From Gelatoporia subvermispora B (lineage: Eukaryota; Basidiomycota; Agaricomycetes; Polyporales; Gelatoporiaceae): 64,000 nt of DNA. The stretch lies in contig KB445794.1 of NCBI GenBank assembly GCA_000320605.2, positions 1 through 64,000 on the forward strand. Reading direction: 5' to 3'. This document shows, piece by piece, positions 1 through 10,702 of the stretch. The position numbers were made by a program, and so were the translations under genes. The stretch's first letter is position 1. Each line of letters begins with the position of its first letter. The notes beneath the pieces are model-generated. The model had not been told where the DNA came from, did not search any database, and was given only the letters and a program-made list of their open reading frames with translations.

Positions 1-410
1 GGACTTCACACCCCCGCGGAAGGTAAGGGACTGGTCTATTTCGCGCCGTTAATCCACTCTAGGTTCTAGGACTTGCGACCTACTGCTAGAGCGGACACTT
101 CGAAGCGTACGCTGAAACCCGTGGGGCAAACGTAACGTAGGCGCCAAGAAGTTGTTCGGCTAACTCCTCGGATCTTTCCGTGGGCGGTCGGCTCCCGGCA
201 TTGCCGGAAAGCCGGTCCATGGGGTTTCCCTGGGGTTTCCCCGCTTAAGCCATTTGAAATTCCGAAACAACGGGCCGAACCAGCCCTCGGATCAAATGAT
301 GGCGCTGTTAACGCCATTGGAGGATAAGTAGTGATTGGTAAGGGCGTTTGTAATTGTGCTTACACCTCGGCCTCCGGCCTCCGGCCGTCGGCGCCCGCTG
401 ACGCAATTGA

Positions 411-492
411 GTCGACTAACGTGGTCCTGATGAGTCTATATAAGACGAAACGGGTTTGCTGGGTGGTTCCCCAGCCTGTTGACCCAGTCGAC
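411..492 (+). ncRNA. Type I hammerhead self-cleaving ribozyme
   Basis: The catalytic core is complete on the plus strand: CTGATGA at 427-433 and GAAA at 447-450. Stem II is GTC 434-436 with GAC 444-446 around a TATATAA loop. Stem III begins A450:U479 and C451:G478, has a bulge, and continues as GCTGGG 458-463 with CCCAGC 470-475. Cleavage is predicted after U480 (GUU triplet). Stem I pairs GGTC 423-426 with GACC 481-484, then an internal loop, then GTCGAC 411-416 with GTCGAC 487-492. An internal loop in stem I facing loop II is typical of fast natural hammerheads. An alternative cleavage register near 489 gives poorer pairing. The fold was paired by hand, not computed. Confidence 0.85.
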
Positions 493-536
493 AACTCTAA
501 CACAGGTAGTCCTCAAGACTAGGATAAGTATCCATC

Positions 537-561
537 GCACCCCTCGCTTCGCTCGGGGTGC
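537..561. repeat. Seven-base-pair hairpin beside the telomeric tract
   Basis: GCACCCC at 537-543 is an exact inverted repeat of GGGGTGC at 555-561 with an 11-nt loop. It ends two bases before the CCCTAA tract. It may be the terminal RNA structure of the element or a simple stem. Its function is not known. Confidence 0.6.
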
Positions 562-563
562 CA

Positions 564-584
564 CCTAACCCTAACCCTAACCTA
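564..584. repeat. Short telomeric repeat tract (CCCTAA on the plus strand)
   Basis: About three and a half CCCTAA units with degenerate edges. The G-rich strand TTAGGG reads toward position 1, as it would at the left end of a chromosome whose body lies to the right. The tract supplies the stop codon (577-579, minus strand) of the adjoining acyltransferase gene. Confidence 0.9.
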
Positions 585-2716
585 GCCCTCCGGCATATGA
601 GATGATCCCCATGCCCACCGTGCCTGTAACGTCATGAGATGCCCCGTAACAGCACAATGTATAGTTCGACGACCTACCTTTGCCAGCTTGCGGAGGCAGC
701 GCCGTCCATTTAGCTACTTCAACTCCCTCGAGATCGATAGGCTTCTTAGCAGGACCAGGAACGCTGCAGGGTGTTGATACTTTGTGAGACGAGAGTGTGT
801 AAACATGAGCGTGGCTGCATACTTCGTGAGAATTACCGGGACTATTGGCAGCATCTCATAAGCACTGGCAGGCTATAGGATCACGCTGAGGCACTCACAC
901 GCTTGCATGAACATGTCGATCAATGGCTTGCGCACGCGGTCTCGCACAGACGCTCCCAGCCGACGTGTCGAGTTCGGCAACAATGGGCGTAGGAAGATCG
1001 GGGCCTGGCCGGTCAGTTGGATGATATGGAAGAGAAGCCGAGGCAACAGACTGTGCTTGAGAAGCGATAGCTCGCCACGACACCGGTGGATGTGTGTGTA
1101 GATAGCTTGTACAGAGATGCTGGACGTAAGTTCGTTGGAAGGATACAGGTATACTAGAGATCCAGTAGAGAGATTCCGCATGGAGAAATCTCCCGGCGAG
1201 CGGACACTGATAGGGCTGTTACATTTCGATGAGAATACATCAATAGAACGTGAAAAGGATATAAACTTACATGAAGAATCCAATCGGCGACGGTAGGAGA
1301 CGACCAAACAACCTCTTGATATTTGCCCAACGTCCCGTCTCCGGCGGATACCTACGAAGTTCCGTGGCGATGACGTCCACCATGATTGAACATACAACGT
1401 CATTCAACGTAACGTGTCCAGCACGTTTCTTCCCGTCCTTAGCTGCGCCGGGATATGCGCCAGAGAACGCGCGCTGACAGAGTCTCACATCTTGCATATC
1501 AAACGTGCGCGAGCTTGCGAACTCTCGCTCATGTACTCGTGGACCTCGTTGTAGCCCGGTGAGCATCTCTATGCGCCAGCACGTAGCGAAGAATAGGGTG
1601 CCTTGATGTATGGCGTGGTATATACTCCATCCAAGGGCGACGACCGTCGAGACGACGTAGGTGATCCAGAACAACGCAGCGAGCAGTGCACGAACGATTG
1701 GCGCCGTCAAAGAGTAGGCAGCGAGAGGATCGAGCGGGCGTAGATAGTGATGCAGCTGGGAAGGCCGCAATGATCCTTGTCTCGCAGACCTGAGCTTCGA
1801 CGCAGAAGACGACATGAGTTGAACAAGTTCATCCTTGTAAGAGGTGATCCACAGCTGGCTCAGCACGAAGCCTTGGCCATCTGCGAGAGAGTGGTGCCTA
1901 CAACCATCAGAGAGGGAGTGACGGGAACACAGAGCACGTACCCTCGAGTGATAACTGCGCACTGTGCACCGTCTTCGTCGTGGTGATTCTCTACAAGAAC
2001 CATCTCCCACAGAGGGCGTCGTAGATCCCAGTCCTGAGCAATGAACTTTCCCATCTGGCGTCACTGGTAAAGATAGCATGATACGAATAATGCGAGAACG
2101 TACTCACCAAGTCGTTCAGTTCTAGTTTTCCTGCCGGCTCAGGCAATGTCACCGCATGTATGTGGTTGGACATGTCAAATTCTGGGTCGCCTTCGAAGCG
2201 TGCGCCATGGAACCTGCGCCCCACAGACGTTAGCCTTTGCTTGTACTTGGGAAATTTGTCTGTCTGACGGGATGCGGCCTGCGCGCGAAGTAGATGAGAC
2301 TCGAGGTACGACAGAAACCTAGGAACAGACTTGCATTCTTCAGAGACTCCACAGAGAGCTTCCCTCGAAGGGTATATGTGCTTGCGCAGACCTGTTGGCC
2401 AGAAAAGGACATTCAATTCATAGCACAGAATGGCACACGACGTGCTACGACGTACGGGGTTGAAGTCCGTCGCTTCCGTGAGCAATAGCCACATGTTGTC
2501 TATGCCTCCGATCATCCGCTTGCGTTCCGCAAGTTCTCGTTCTACCCAGTCACCGGCCGACAGCAAGTACTTGGCGGCCCAGCCGGTGAGACCTCCAGTG
2601 CGCTCGAGCTCGAGCAGCGACCACTGCAACCTCTCCTCGACATTCTCGGGGATCCCAGGTTCACCTTCTTCACAAGGGTATTCTCCGGGCATCGGTAGGT
2701 AGTCGTCGATCGACAT
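577..2716 (-). CDS. Wax ester synthase/DGAT-like O-acyltransferase, 3' end cut off by telomeric repeat
   Basis: This is predicted to transfer an acyl group from acyl-CoA to an alcohol or diacylglycerol, making wax ester or triacylglycerol at a membrane. I read six exons (2716-2108, 2054-1942, 1897-1271, 1215-899, 854-678, 623-577) that total 1890 nt and join in frame to 629 residues. Signs of the family, in order, are a substrate-entry segment ending PEFDMSNHIHAV, the RRPLWEM block, the catalytic HHSLADG motif, a hydrophobic stretch after residue 300, VTLNDVV, PISVRSP, the CSVPGP block and a final SYAGG. Family members continue for roughly 30-40 residues after SYAG. Here the frame enters the CCCTAA tract and stops at a TAG made by the repeat. 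The start ATG gives MSIDDYLPMPG. The gene may still work, but its C-terminus is lost. Confidence 0.85.
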
Positions 2717-3124
2717 GGTGGGTATCGCGTGAGGCGTCCGGGTGTCACCTCCGTGAGATGAGTGCAAGACCAAGAGTGACGTCTGCTTCATTCAGACGCC
2801 CTGCACGTCGCTGCAGGAGCGTGCACCACCAGATCGAGCGGGCAATTCAATAAATTCAATTCACTCAGATATCACCTTGCAAAACAATTTTGATTGTATA
2901 TGGACACTTGAACAAGACTGCACATGTAGATGTTGAAACATTACGCACGAAAACGATGAGGAAGAGATGACAGGAAAGCGAGAACTACGATGGCATGAAA
3001 TCCGACAATCATGAGATGTTGAGAGCAAGCCCTGAACGTTACTGGAGGTGATTCGAGAACAAATGGCGTACAAATGGCGTCACAAACTAAACAAACGAGT
3101 CACCGGCGGACATTCCGGGACTCT
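2717..3124. other. Intergenic gap between two minus-strand genes
   Basis: It holds the promoter side of the acyltransferase gene and the 3' untranslated side of the karyopherin gene. No gene, clear TATA box or repeat is seen. Confidence 0.6.
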
Positions 3125-6100
3125 CTATGAACCGGGCACGAACGGCGCAAGGCCGGCGGCCTGCACCATCGCAGGGTTCTCGTTATTCAGGAGGCCAATC
3201 AGGTTTATGAGCTCCGCACGGATCTCGTCGGTAAGCATGTCAGCGCCGTTGGGGTCGAGCACGAATGCGAACACCTGGAGGAGCTTCTCCATGTATGGCG
3301 CGAGCAGGCCCGCGTTCGTACGGAAGAGGTGGAAGATGGCGCGGAAGACGGGGACGTTCTCCTGGTAGTCGTTCTTGAGCGGAAGCGCGTCCATGAACGT
3401 GGGGATGACCTGGTCCAAGGGTACAGCGGCGGTATTCTTCAAAATCATCCGCGCAACGGAACCCATGGCGTTATCCCGCGCGTTGAATTTGGCTGGCGGC
3501 GCATCCGGAGTAACAACGAACAGCGGGCGGAACGAGGCAAGGAGATTGAGGTAGTGCGAGGAGAGGTCGACGTTGGAGTGCTCGATGAGGAGACCGGAGG
3601 CGAACGCGGCGTTGCACTGCACTTCAGGCTCATCGTCGCTGAGGGCGGTGTAGAAGAGCTGGAGGAGATCGTTGGTGAAGGGAGTGACTGCACCCTTCAT
3701 GCCGGAGATGATCTCGGACAGACAGCCGATAGCAGACGAGCGGTCGCTCAGCGACCGGTTCTTTTTCTGTCAAGAGATCAGACCGTGCGGACATACGAAG
3801 TCGCATACGAGGGTACTCACATAGTACTTGGACACCAGCGGGAAGAACGTCTGGAACGCGGGCTCGAAGTTCGGGCCCATCGCGGCGGCGAGTGCGGTGA
3901 CGATGTCGCCAGCGGCGGAAATGAGCATCGAGTCGTACTCGGCTTGGTCCTCGGGGGCCTCGTCACTCTCGTCCTGATCAGGGTCCTGCTGGCAGATCGA
4001 CTTCTGGTCAAGGATCTGTATCGCCATGTTGGCGATCTGCTCGAGACCTGCAAACACATCAAGACGCAATTCTATAATGATCAAGTGTATAGTTACTTAC
4101 GTCCATCCAGGAAGGCCGGGCCGACCTTCTGAATCGTCTCCGCCAGGCCAACGCACATGCTCGCAACTACTTTCCTGCGGGCACAATGTGTTAGCGGGAG
4201 CATCACACACGGGAACATACAAGATCAGAGGGTTAATATGGACGGTTCGTTTCACACACCCGCATAGGTGTCAAACAGCAGTTGGACAGCGTCTTTTGTC
4301 TCATCTTACTTCGCTACCACCAAACAAAACGGCGCACTCACTTGTTGTCCTCCGACTCGTACATCTCAAAGAGCGGACCGACGACATGGTTGATAAGCTC
4401 CTTGACCTGGTTGTCGATGGGCACCTTCGGGGGGAGGCCCGCGACCCACTCCTGGGGGTTGCTCAGTTCATGGAAAGTCTTGATAATCTCCAGCAACGAG
4501 TCAATCGCGGCTTTGCGGATGCCATCGTAGTAGTGGGGGAGGAGCCCGACGAGCTTGATCGTGCACTGCTCGACGTAGGGTAGGAAGTGCGTGCGCGTCG
4601 CAGCGAAGAGCGCGCCGAACGTGTCCGCCGCGATCTCCTTCTCGATACAGATCGTGCTGTTCACGTCGAGCATCTTGTCCACGTCGATGTCCTCGATGTC
4701 GAGTTCTGCGTTCCCGTTCACGTCGTCCGTGATTGTGATCGCGTTCGCGGGGGACGAGCCTGTCGCAAAGCTCGCCGCGAGCTCTGGGTTCGCGACTACG
4801 AAAGCGGCAACACATCAGCACCTACTCCATTTACTCGTAAAAACCGGGCCGGGCCACTCACTCGTGAACGCCTCGTCGCCGTGCTCAGGCTGGTCACAGC
4901 TCTGGATGAGCGCGGGGACAACGCTGGGGAGGTACGGCGCAAACTCGTCCTCAAACACGCGCGCCATCACGCCAAAGAACAGGAAGCTGCACTCGCGCAG
5001 CCTCGCGCTCCCGCTCTGCAGCCCGTCAAACGCCTGCTTCATCATATCTGCAAAGTACGGCCTGAACACGTCCTTGCCGACTGCGTCCGCGAACGTGCCG
5101 ACCGCGTCCATCGTGATACCGCGGAGCTCCTGCTCCTCGCCCTCGCCGGTGAGGACAAGGAAGTGCTTGAAGCGCTCCATGATCGGCTGGAAGTACGGTA
5201 GGAACTTGTCACGCGACGCATGGGCGGCGGAGCCGATTGCGCCGATAATAACGCTCTTGACAGGGACGGGCGCGGTCTCGAGCAGGCCGGAGAGGCGCTC
5301 CATGATGAGGTGGAGGTACAGGTGGATCTCATCCTGGAGGATCTCGAGCAGGGCGTCGAGCGCCCCGCACGCCGAGCGCTGGGTGACGGGGTCCTCAATG
5401 AGTTGCATGATGGTCTGCACACTCTATGAGCTACCGCCTCTACTTTGTGAGTCATAGCAAACACTCACGGGAACGAGCACGGCGTGCTTCGCGGTGCACT
5501 GCTCCTCGAGCCACTCACAGAGGCAGCTAACCGCAACGCAGCTCGCCTTGCGGACGGTCGCGTCCTGGTCGTGAAGGCCGGTCTCAATGACGGGCCAGAC
5601 GTGGGGCATGAGCGGGGTCATGAATTCGGAGCATCCCTCGACCGAGACGCCGAGCGCGAGCATGGCGGCACGGCGGTTAGCGGCATCGGGCGAGCTGAAG
5701 TACTGCTGAATCAGCTCGCGCAGCGGGGGGAACACCTGTGTCGGGGGCAGGCTCGTTGCGAGGCAGTCGATGATGCGCAGCGCAGACTACACAGTCGTCA
5801 AAATGTAGTCATGTGAGAAGAGATTAGTCGATACTCACGCGAGAAGGCGCATCGTCGTCGACGTCCTCGGGCTCCTCCTCGCTGGCGATGGGCATGAGGC
5901 CCTGAAGGATGGCAGGTGCAAGACCATGTGACATGATCCGCTGTTTTTTGCTGATTATGTGCATGGCGTCAATATCAGACCCAGGCAGTAACGGCCACAG
6001 TACGTACTATTGCACGGTCCAGTTGAGAGCGTTGAGAGCAAGGACACGGAGTTCGCTGTCGTAGTTCCTGTTGGCACCGCACCGGAGGAGGAACTCGACG

Positions 6101-7221
6101 AGCTGGGGGACATGCTGGCCGAGAAGAGGAATCTCGAGAATGAGGAGCGTCTCGAGGACGTCAAAGAGCTGACGAGAGCCGGTCTCGTTGCCCATCTCGA
6201 GACACTGGCCAATCGCGTTAATCATTGCCGGGAGGAGCTGTTGAAAAGATTTCTGTAGCAAGCGTTAGCAGACAGAATACGCCCCACAGGAGAGATACGC
6301 ACGATGTCCTGCTTGTCATCGACGTCGATGTACTGCGCAATGACGCCCAGCGCCCTGATTCCTAGTCAGACGCAAAGCGCGGCGTGACGGGTGTAAGTAA
6401 CATACCTGACAGTAGTGATCCTGACCTCCGCGCTCTCAGGATCATTGAGGAGCGCCTCGAAGAGACGGAAGAACTCTTGGAGGTGGTTCTCGAAGCCCTC
6501 GACGATGTTTTCGAGGACGGTATAGAGGATATAGATGCCGACCTCGCGGTGTACGGCGTTGGGGGACTGGCATGTCTGGAGGAGGAAGGGGAGGAGCTCG
6601 GACCACTGGTTGAGCGGGATCTCGATCGAAGCAATCGCGGCAATGACGCGCGCAGTCGAATGGCGGACGAGGTTACTGCGGGCAGTGACACAGACTGTCA
6701 GATACAAGGAAAAGTGAGCCTAGCTGGGAGGGGGGACGCACCTGGGGTCGTTGAGGACGAGCTCGGGGAGCTTGGACCTGATCTCCTGGCGCTGATCGGA
6801 GCTGACGGTGATCCACAGCTCGCCGCTGCCTTGCGATATCCGCTTGCGCAGCTCGACAGCAGCAAGCTGGCGGATCTATATTGCAATCGAGGCGGGGCTC
6901 AATACGAGCGTTGGGCAGGTCAAGACTGAGGACTCACCGCTTGGTCGGGGGAGCTCGCGATGATGCTGGTCAATGCAGGAATACACAGCGGATTTTTGTA
7001 GAATTCGCGGTTCAGCTGAGCCGTAGCCTGTGGTGCATCACTCCTGTCAACTTTCTGTCTGGAGCTGGGCTCGGAGATAACTTACAGCCTTGAGTTGGAC
7101 GGTGTCATTGGAGGTGGACTGCGCGAGCAGATTGTGGAGGCCCTGCACGAAATTGGGCTGGATCGCGGAGCGTGAGACGTGAAAAGGATGTGTGGAAGGT
7201 GTGTATATAGCTTACATCCAT
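3125..7221 (-). CDS. KAP123: Karyopherin beta, Kap123/importin-4 type nuclear import receptor
   Basis: This importin-beta carries cargo such as ribosomal proteins and histones through the nuclear pore with Ran-GTP. About 14 exons read in frame. The first is only ATG-GAT at 7221-7216, followed by a phase-0 intron. Visible blocks are an N-terminal IRQLAAVELRKR helix pair typical of importins, continuous HEAT-type helices, the MLALGVSVEGCSEFM block, an acidic stretch (about 4.7 kb), a second acidic stretch with QQDPDQDESDE, then YYKKNRSLSDRSSAIGCL and RDNAMGSVARMIL near the C-terminus. The latter blocks recall Kap123/IPO4 better than Kap121/IPO5. The protein ends PFVPGS. No frameshift or internal stop is seen. 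The long open plus-strand frames inside it are antisense shadows. Confidence 0.88.
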
Positions 7222-7933
7222 TGCTGCAGGTCGGAGGGGAGGGAGGAGGAGGAACAGGAAGGATGGACGACCTGGACGATGGCGGGTCTAATAAACAGAC
7301 GCCCTCTCAAATTTTTGGCTGAGTTGGATTCCTCTGTATTTAGACGCTCATAATACCACGTGCTCCGATCATTCGCGGCGCTACCAACCCTCCTGCCATT
7401 CTTGGCGACCCCCCTCCACGATCTGTTGTTTCCCTCCCTTGTACTTGTCTTCGGGCGTCGCATCGCACCCTTGGAGACGTTCTCATCGCATCTGGCGTAC
7501 CCGTATTAGCATTTGAAATAATCCGCACAAATATCGATACCCAGTTCGGCGTGTTAGCCGGCTGCACGTGCAGGGCGGATAAACGCATTCGGGGTTGAGG
7601 GCATGAGATTCTGGCGACCACTTGTTCTATGTGGTAATCGACGAGTCATACTCACGACCTGTGATGCGCATGCTGCTGGCTACGAAATACGCCACCCCGC
7701 ACGGGCAGGATAAGGACGTCACCGATACCGAGCTCTTGCATTGAGCAAGACACCTCATGCCGTACTTCGCAGTTCACATCATGGTGTGCAGTATGCACAC
7801 ACGTTACTATTAGAATTTAATATAACACTCTGTGCGCACAGCGAAGCACGGAAGTTGCGTATTCCAAGGCATGTGAGCACTTTGTATTGCAAAAACAAGA
7901 CGGTGGCTACGCCATCTCCTGGTTGGCAAAATA
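7222..7933. other. Intergenic gap upstream of the karyopherin gene
   Basis: About 0.7 kb between the karyopherin start and the tRNA-Leu gene. One 93-codon minus-strand frame is present (7340-7621) but shows no recognisable domain and has a composition like noncoding sequence. Nothing else is seen. Confidence 0.5.
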
Positions 7934-8030
7934 TGACGAGAGTGGGATTCGAACCCACGCCCTTTCGGACCAGATACCAAGTTAGAGGCTAACCTTAGTC
8001 TGGCGCCTTAGACCGCTCGGCCATCTCGCC
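7934..8030 (-). tRNA. tRNA-Leu (anticodon AAG) with intron
   Basis: A full cloverleaf can be drawn on the minus strand. The acceptor stem GGCGAGA pairs with TCTCGTC, with discriminator A as expected for leucine. The D arm is GCCGAGCGGTCTAAGGC, the anticodon stem CCAGA/TCTGG, and the T arm GTGGG TTCGAAT CCCAC. The anticodon AAG is followed by one base and then an intron of about 17 nt. A long variable arm is present, as in leucine tRNAs. Confidence 0.93.
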
Positions 8031-8627
8031 ATGTAGATTTTCTGCCATCGCAAGATACAATCAGTGGAGTGACTCAGGTTCTTTGCTCGCCTTTCTGAAC
8101 GCTTACTCTTGCAAGATTTCAGTGGGAGCACGAATGTGAAAGACGATTGTATTCTGTACTTCGCGACGTCTCATCTCGGGTTTCCTTGGTGCGTACTTCA
8201 ATTCATTAAATCCTCGACCATCTCAATTTGGAAGTACGACGCACTAGCATGGATCTGCGTACCTACAGACTCATAGAGCCCTGCGCAGTGCCGACTCTAA
8301 ACGGATTATAAGCGTAAACTAAAGAAAAGGGTTGGAGCCTTACGCCGAGTACAGGCTTACAGCCTCTGACAGCTCGAGAGCGAGCGAGCAGAGTGTACAA
8401 CGTAACGTCGCCTGTAGAACATTCCATAGGGAATAGGAAATCCCTGACCTCCTCCGTATCATGCGTGATAGTGTGTCGCGCTACTAGAATTATGACGATA
8501 GACCAATTTATTTTCTCCAGGGTATCATCCCTTGTCCTGGTCCCGCTCTAAATGCCAATCAGAGCGCGACCAACCATGTTGAGAACGCAAGAATGCGCAG
8601 TTTTGTATCGCCCAAAGCAGTGAGATA
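8031..8627. other. Intergenic gap between tRNA-Leu and DHODH 3' end
   Basis: About 0.6 kb of AT-richer sequence. No gene, repeat or RNA is recognised. It should contain the 3' untranslated region of the DHODH gene. Confidence 0.5.
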
Positions 8628-10365
8628 TTACACACTGCCAACGTCATGCGCCGCGGGTCCAGCAGCAATCCTCTCCCCAAGTCCATCCACCAACTTCTTC
8701 AATTCCTCCGCCTCCTCCACCAACCTACCCACCGTCAGCGCCTCCTTCCCTGCCTCTCTTCCTTTCTCGCCCTTCCACGCGAGCTCCTCCACCGCCCGCC
8801 TGCTCACCTCGCGCCACGTCGTGCCCTCCGCACGAAGCGCCTCGACGAGCTCGTCCTTGATCCTTCTGCACGCGCCGACACCGTCGTATCCGAATCCGGT
8901 GTACACCTGCACCGCGCTCGCGCCCGCACGCGCAAACTCGAGCGCGTCCGCCCCGCTCGAGATGCCGCCGCAGCCGATGATCGGCACCGTCGCCGGGAGT
9001 TGCGCACGCAGCGTTCGTAGTGTCGCAAGTGCATACGGCTTCAGCGGGGGACCGGAGAGGCCGCCGGCCTCGTACCGGTTCGCTGACAAACATCGACTTA
9101 GCGGAGGCTGATTGCGGCATCGTCGCTGAGGGGACTCACGATCATGGAGGTTACTCGGCCGGCGGATAGTCGTGTTGCTGACAATGACGCCATCAACGCC
9201 GCTAGTCCGCACGACTGACGCTATGTCCGCAACCTCTGCTTCCTCGAGGTCCGGCGCGATCTTGAGCACGAGCTTCGGTCTGTGCGACGTGCCCTGTGCC
9301 CTCACGGCCTCATCCCGCGCCTTCTTTGCTCCCGCGAGGAGCTCCTCGAGCAGTGTCCGTGTCTGCATACCTCTGTAATACAGCACACATTGTGTAATCA
9401 GCCAGACTACGCCATAAATTGCAGCTCCACTGGTGAAAACGTAGCGTACCTGAGACCAGGCGTGTTTGGACTAGACACGTTGATAACTAGGACATCCGCA
9501 TACGCTCCAAACGCCCTGACGCCCTCCACAAAGTCGTCAATAGAATCCGGCGGAGACGACTTGTTCTTGCCCAAGTTCACAGCGAGGAATGCACCGGGCC
9601 TGAGTGAGGCGGGGCGGGCCGCACCTTCACCTTCGGACTGGAAGCGCGGCAAGCGGGCTTCAAGCCGGGAGAGGACGAGCTTGTGTCCGTCAGAGGGGAA
9701 ACCGTAGCGGTTTATCATCGCAGCATCACTGACGAGGTGAAACACGCGGGGTTGTGGGTTCCCAGGCTGACGCACGAGCAAGCGAGTCAGCACTTGCGTC
9801 TTACGAATTGCACGCCGTTCGGCGCAGGGCCCGCACGACGCCCCTCGAGTAACTTACTTGAGGCTTCGGCGTGACGCTCCCGATCTCTACCCAGCTGAAC
9901 CCAAGGTTGAGAAGCCCTGACGCAGCCCGTTCTCGCTCCGCACGTTTCCAATGCACAGAGGCACTCACCGTCGACCGCCTCGCCGTGCTTGTCGAACCCT
10001 GCTGCGACGCCCACAGGATTGTTCAGCTGCTCGCCCCAGATCTCCGTACGGAGCACCTCGTCGTCCTGCACGACGTCCCTTGGTGCGAGCCCGCTCCTGA
10101 GGACCTGCACCGCGAACTTATGGCTCGCCTCGGGGTCGAGAGTGTGTCGTAACAGTGGTGTGAAGACATAGCGATGAAGAGCCGAGCGTGAGTCAAAGTA
10201 ATATGCCGCAAATAGACCAGTAGAAAGGACTAGGACAGTAGCGTAAATGCCAGTCTTGAGTGCAGAGCCAGAGCCAGCGGTGGAAGTAGTGGAAGCAGAG
10301 CGGCGAGCCAGTGGGACGGCTAGAGATGAACGGAGCAGAGACGACCTCGCTACCAGTCGCAACAT
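8628..10365 (-). CDS. URA9: Dihydroorotate dehydrogenase, class 2, mitochondrial
   Basis: This FMN enzyme oxidises dihydroorotate to orotate in pyrimidine synthesis and passes electrons to quinone at the inner mitochondrial membrane. The N-terminus is Arg/Ser-rich like a mitochondrial presequence and is followed by one membrane segment ([16 protein letters not shown]). Later blocks are [45 protein letters not shown] with the catalytic-base Ser of class 2 enzymes, [16 protein letters not shown] and [11 protein letters not shown]. Introns separate these blocks. The reading uses the ATG at 10365 rather than one nine codons upstream because the presequence then begins MLRLVARS. The C-terminal tail of about 60 mostly charged helical residues is longer than usual. 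The symbol is by function and could equally be pyrD/DHODH in other naming. Confidence 0.9.
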
Positions 10366-10702
10366 GGTTGCCTGTAACTCTCCTTCGCACACTACAGTGC
10401 TATAGAGAGAACCTTATGGTCGGAACTAGATGGAGGTTTGGGTATGAAGCTGCTACGCTGGACCCTGGACTCACCAGCGCGGACGGCCGCATCTCGGGTT
10501 AGGGTTATTATGCATCCACTTTCGGAACCGCGCGTTTGATCTCGCATTGCAACTGACTGCCTCGCACAAGTCAGTGAGTGCATTCCTACATCGCCATATT
10601 GAGACTCTACCAACTAAGTGAGATTGCATGATCTATAGTGTCTGGCCAGCTCGGCCGAGTATCCTTGTCCAACGTAACTTGAGGCGCTAGAATCAAGCTA
10701 CA
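10366..10702. promoter_or_regulatory. DHODH upstream region with telobox-like GGGTTAGGGTTA
   Basis: GGGTTAGGGTTA at 10496-10507 lies about 130 bp upstream of the DHODH start. It matches two telobox units, elements bound by Myb-type telomere-repeat factors in promoters of many fungi and plants. A role here is inference. The rest of the gap holds nothing recognisable. Confidence 0.4.

Larger units (their letters stand above)
1..563 (+). mobile_element. Probable end fragment of a telomere-associated Penelope-like retroelement (Coprina/Athena type)
   Basis: This segment lies on the distal side of a CCCTAA tract and ends in a hammerhead ribozyme and a GC hairpin. Seen: no convincing long reading frame, only a frame open from the window edge that closes at 67-69 and could be the tail of a coding region; the ribozyme at 411-492; and a direct junction with telomeric repeats at about 563. 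Known: endonuclease-lacking Penelope-like elements in basidiomycetes attach to telomeric G-overhangs with short telomeric repeats at their junctions, and Penelope-like elements carry type I hammerhead motifs. Inference: the element's sense strand is the plus strand, with its 3' end toward the chromosome body. The reverse transcriptase would lie outside the window. A chimeric assembly join or unrelated subtelomeric sequence remains possible. Confidence 0.55.

Noticed and set aside
66..522. Short frames on both strands in the left-end element
   Set aside because: They show no domain or codon pattern, and the plus-strand one overlaps the hammerhead ribozyme.
1..563. Left end as ribosomal DNA or a tRNA/snRNA locus
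   Set aside because: No rRNA core sequence is recognisable, and the ribozyme plus telomeric junction gives a better account.
3329..5201. Long plus-strand frames rich in Glu and Arg
   Set aside because: They are antisense to karyopherin exons that have clear HEAT repeats and splice joins.
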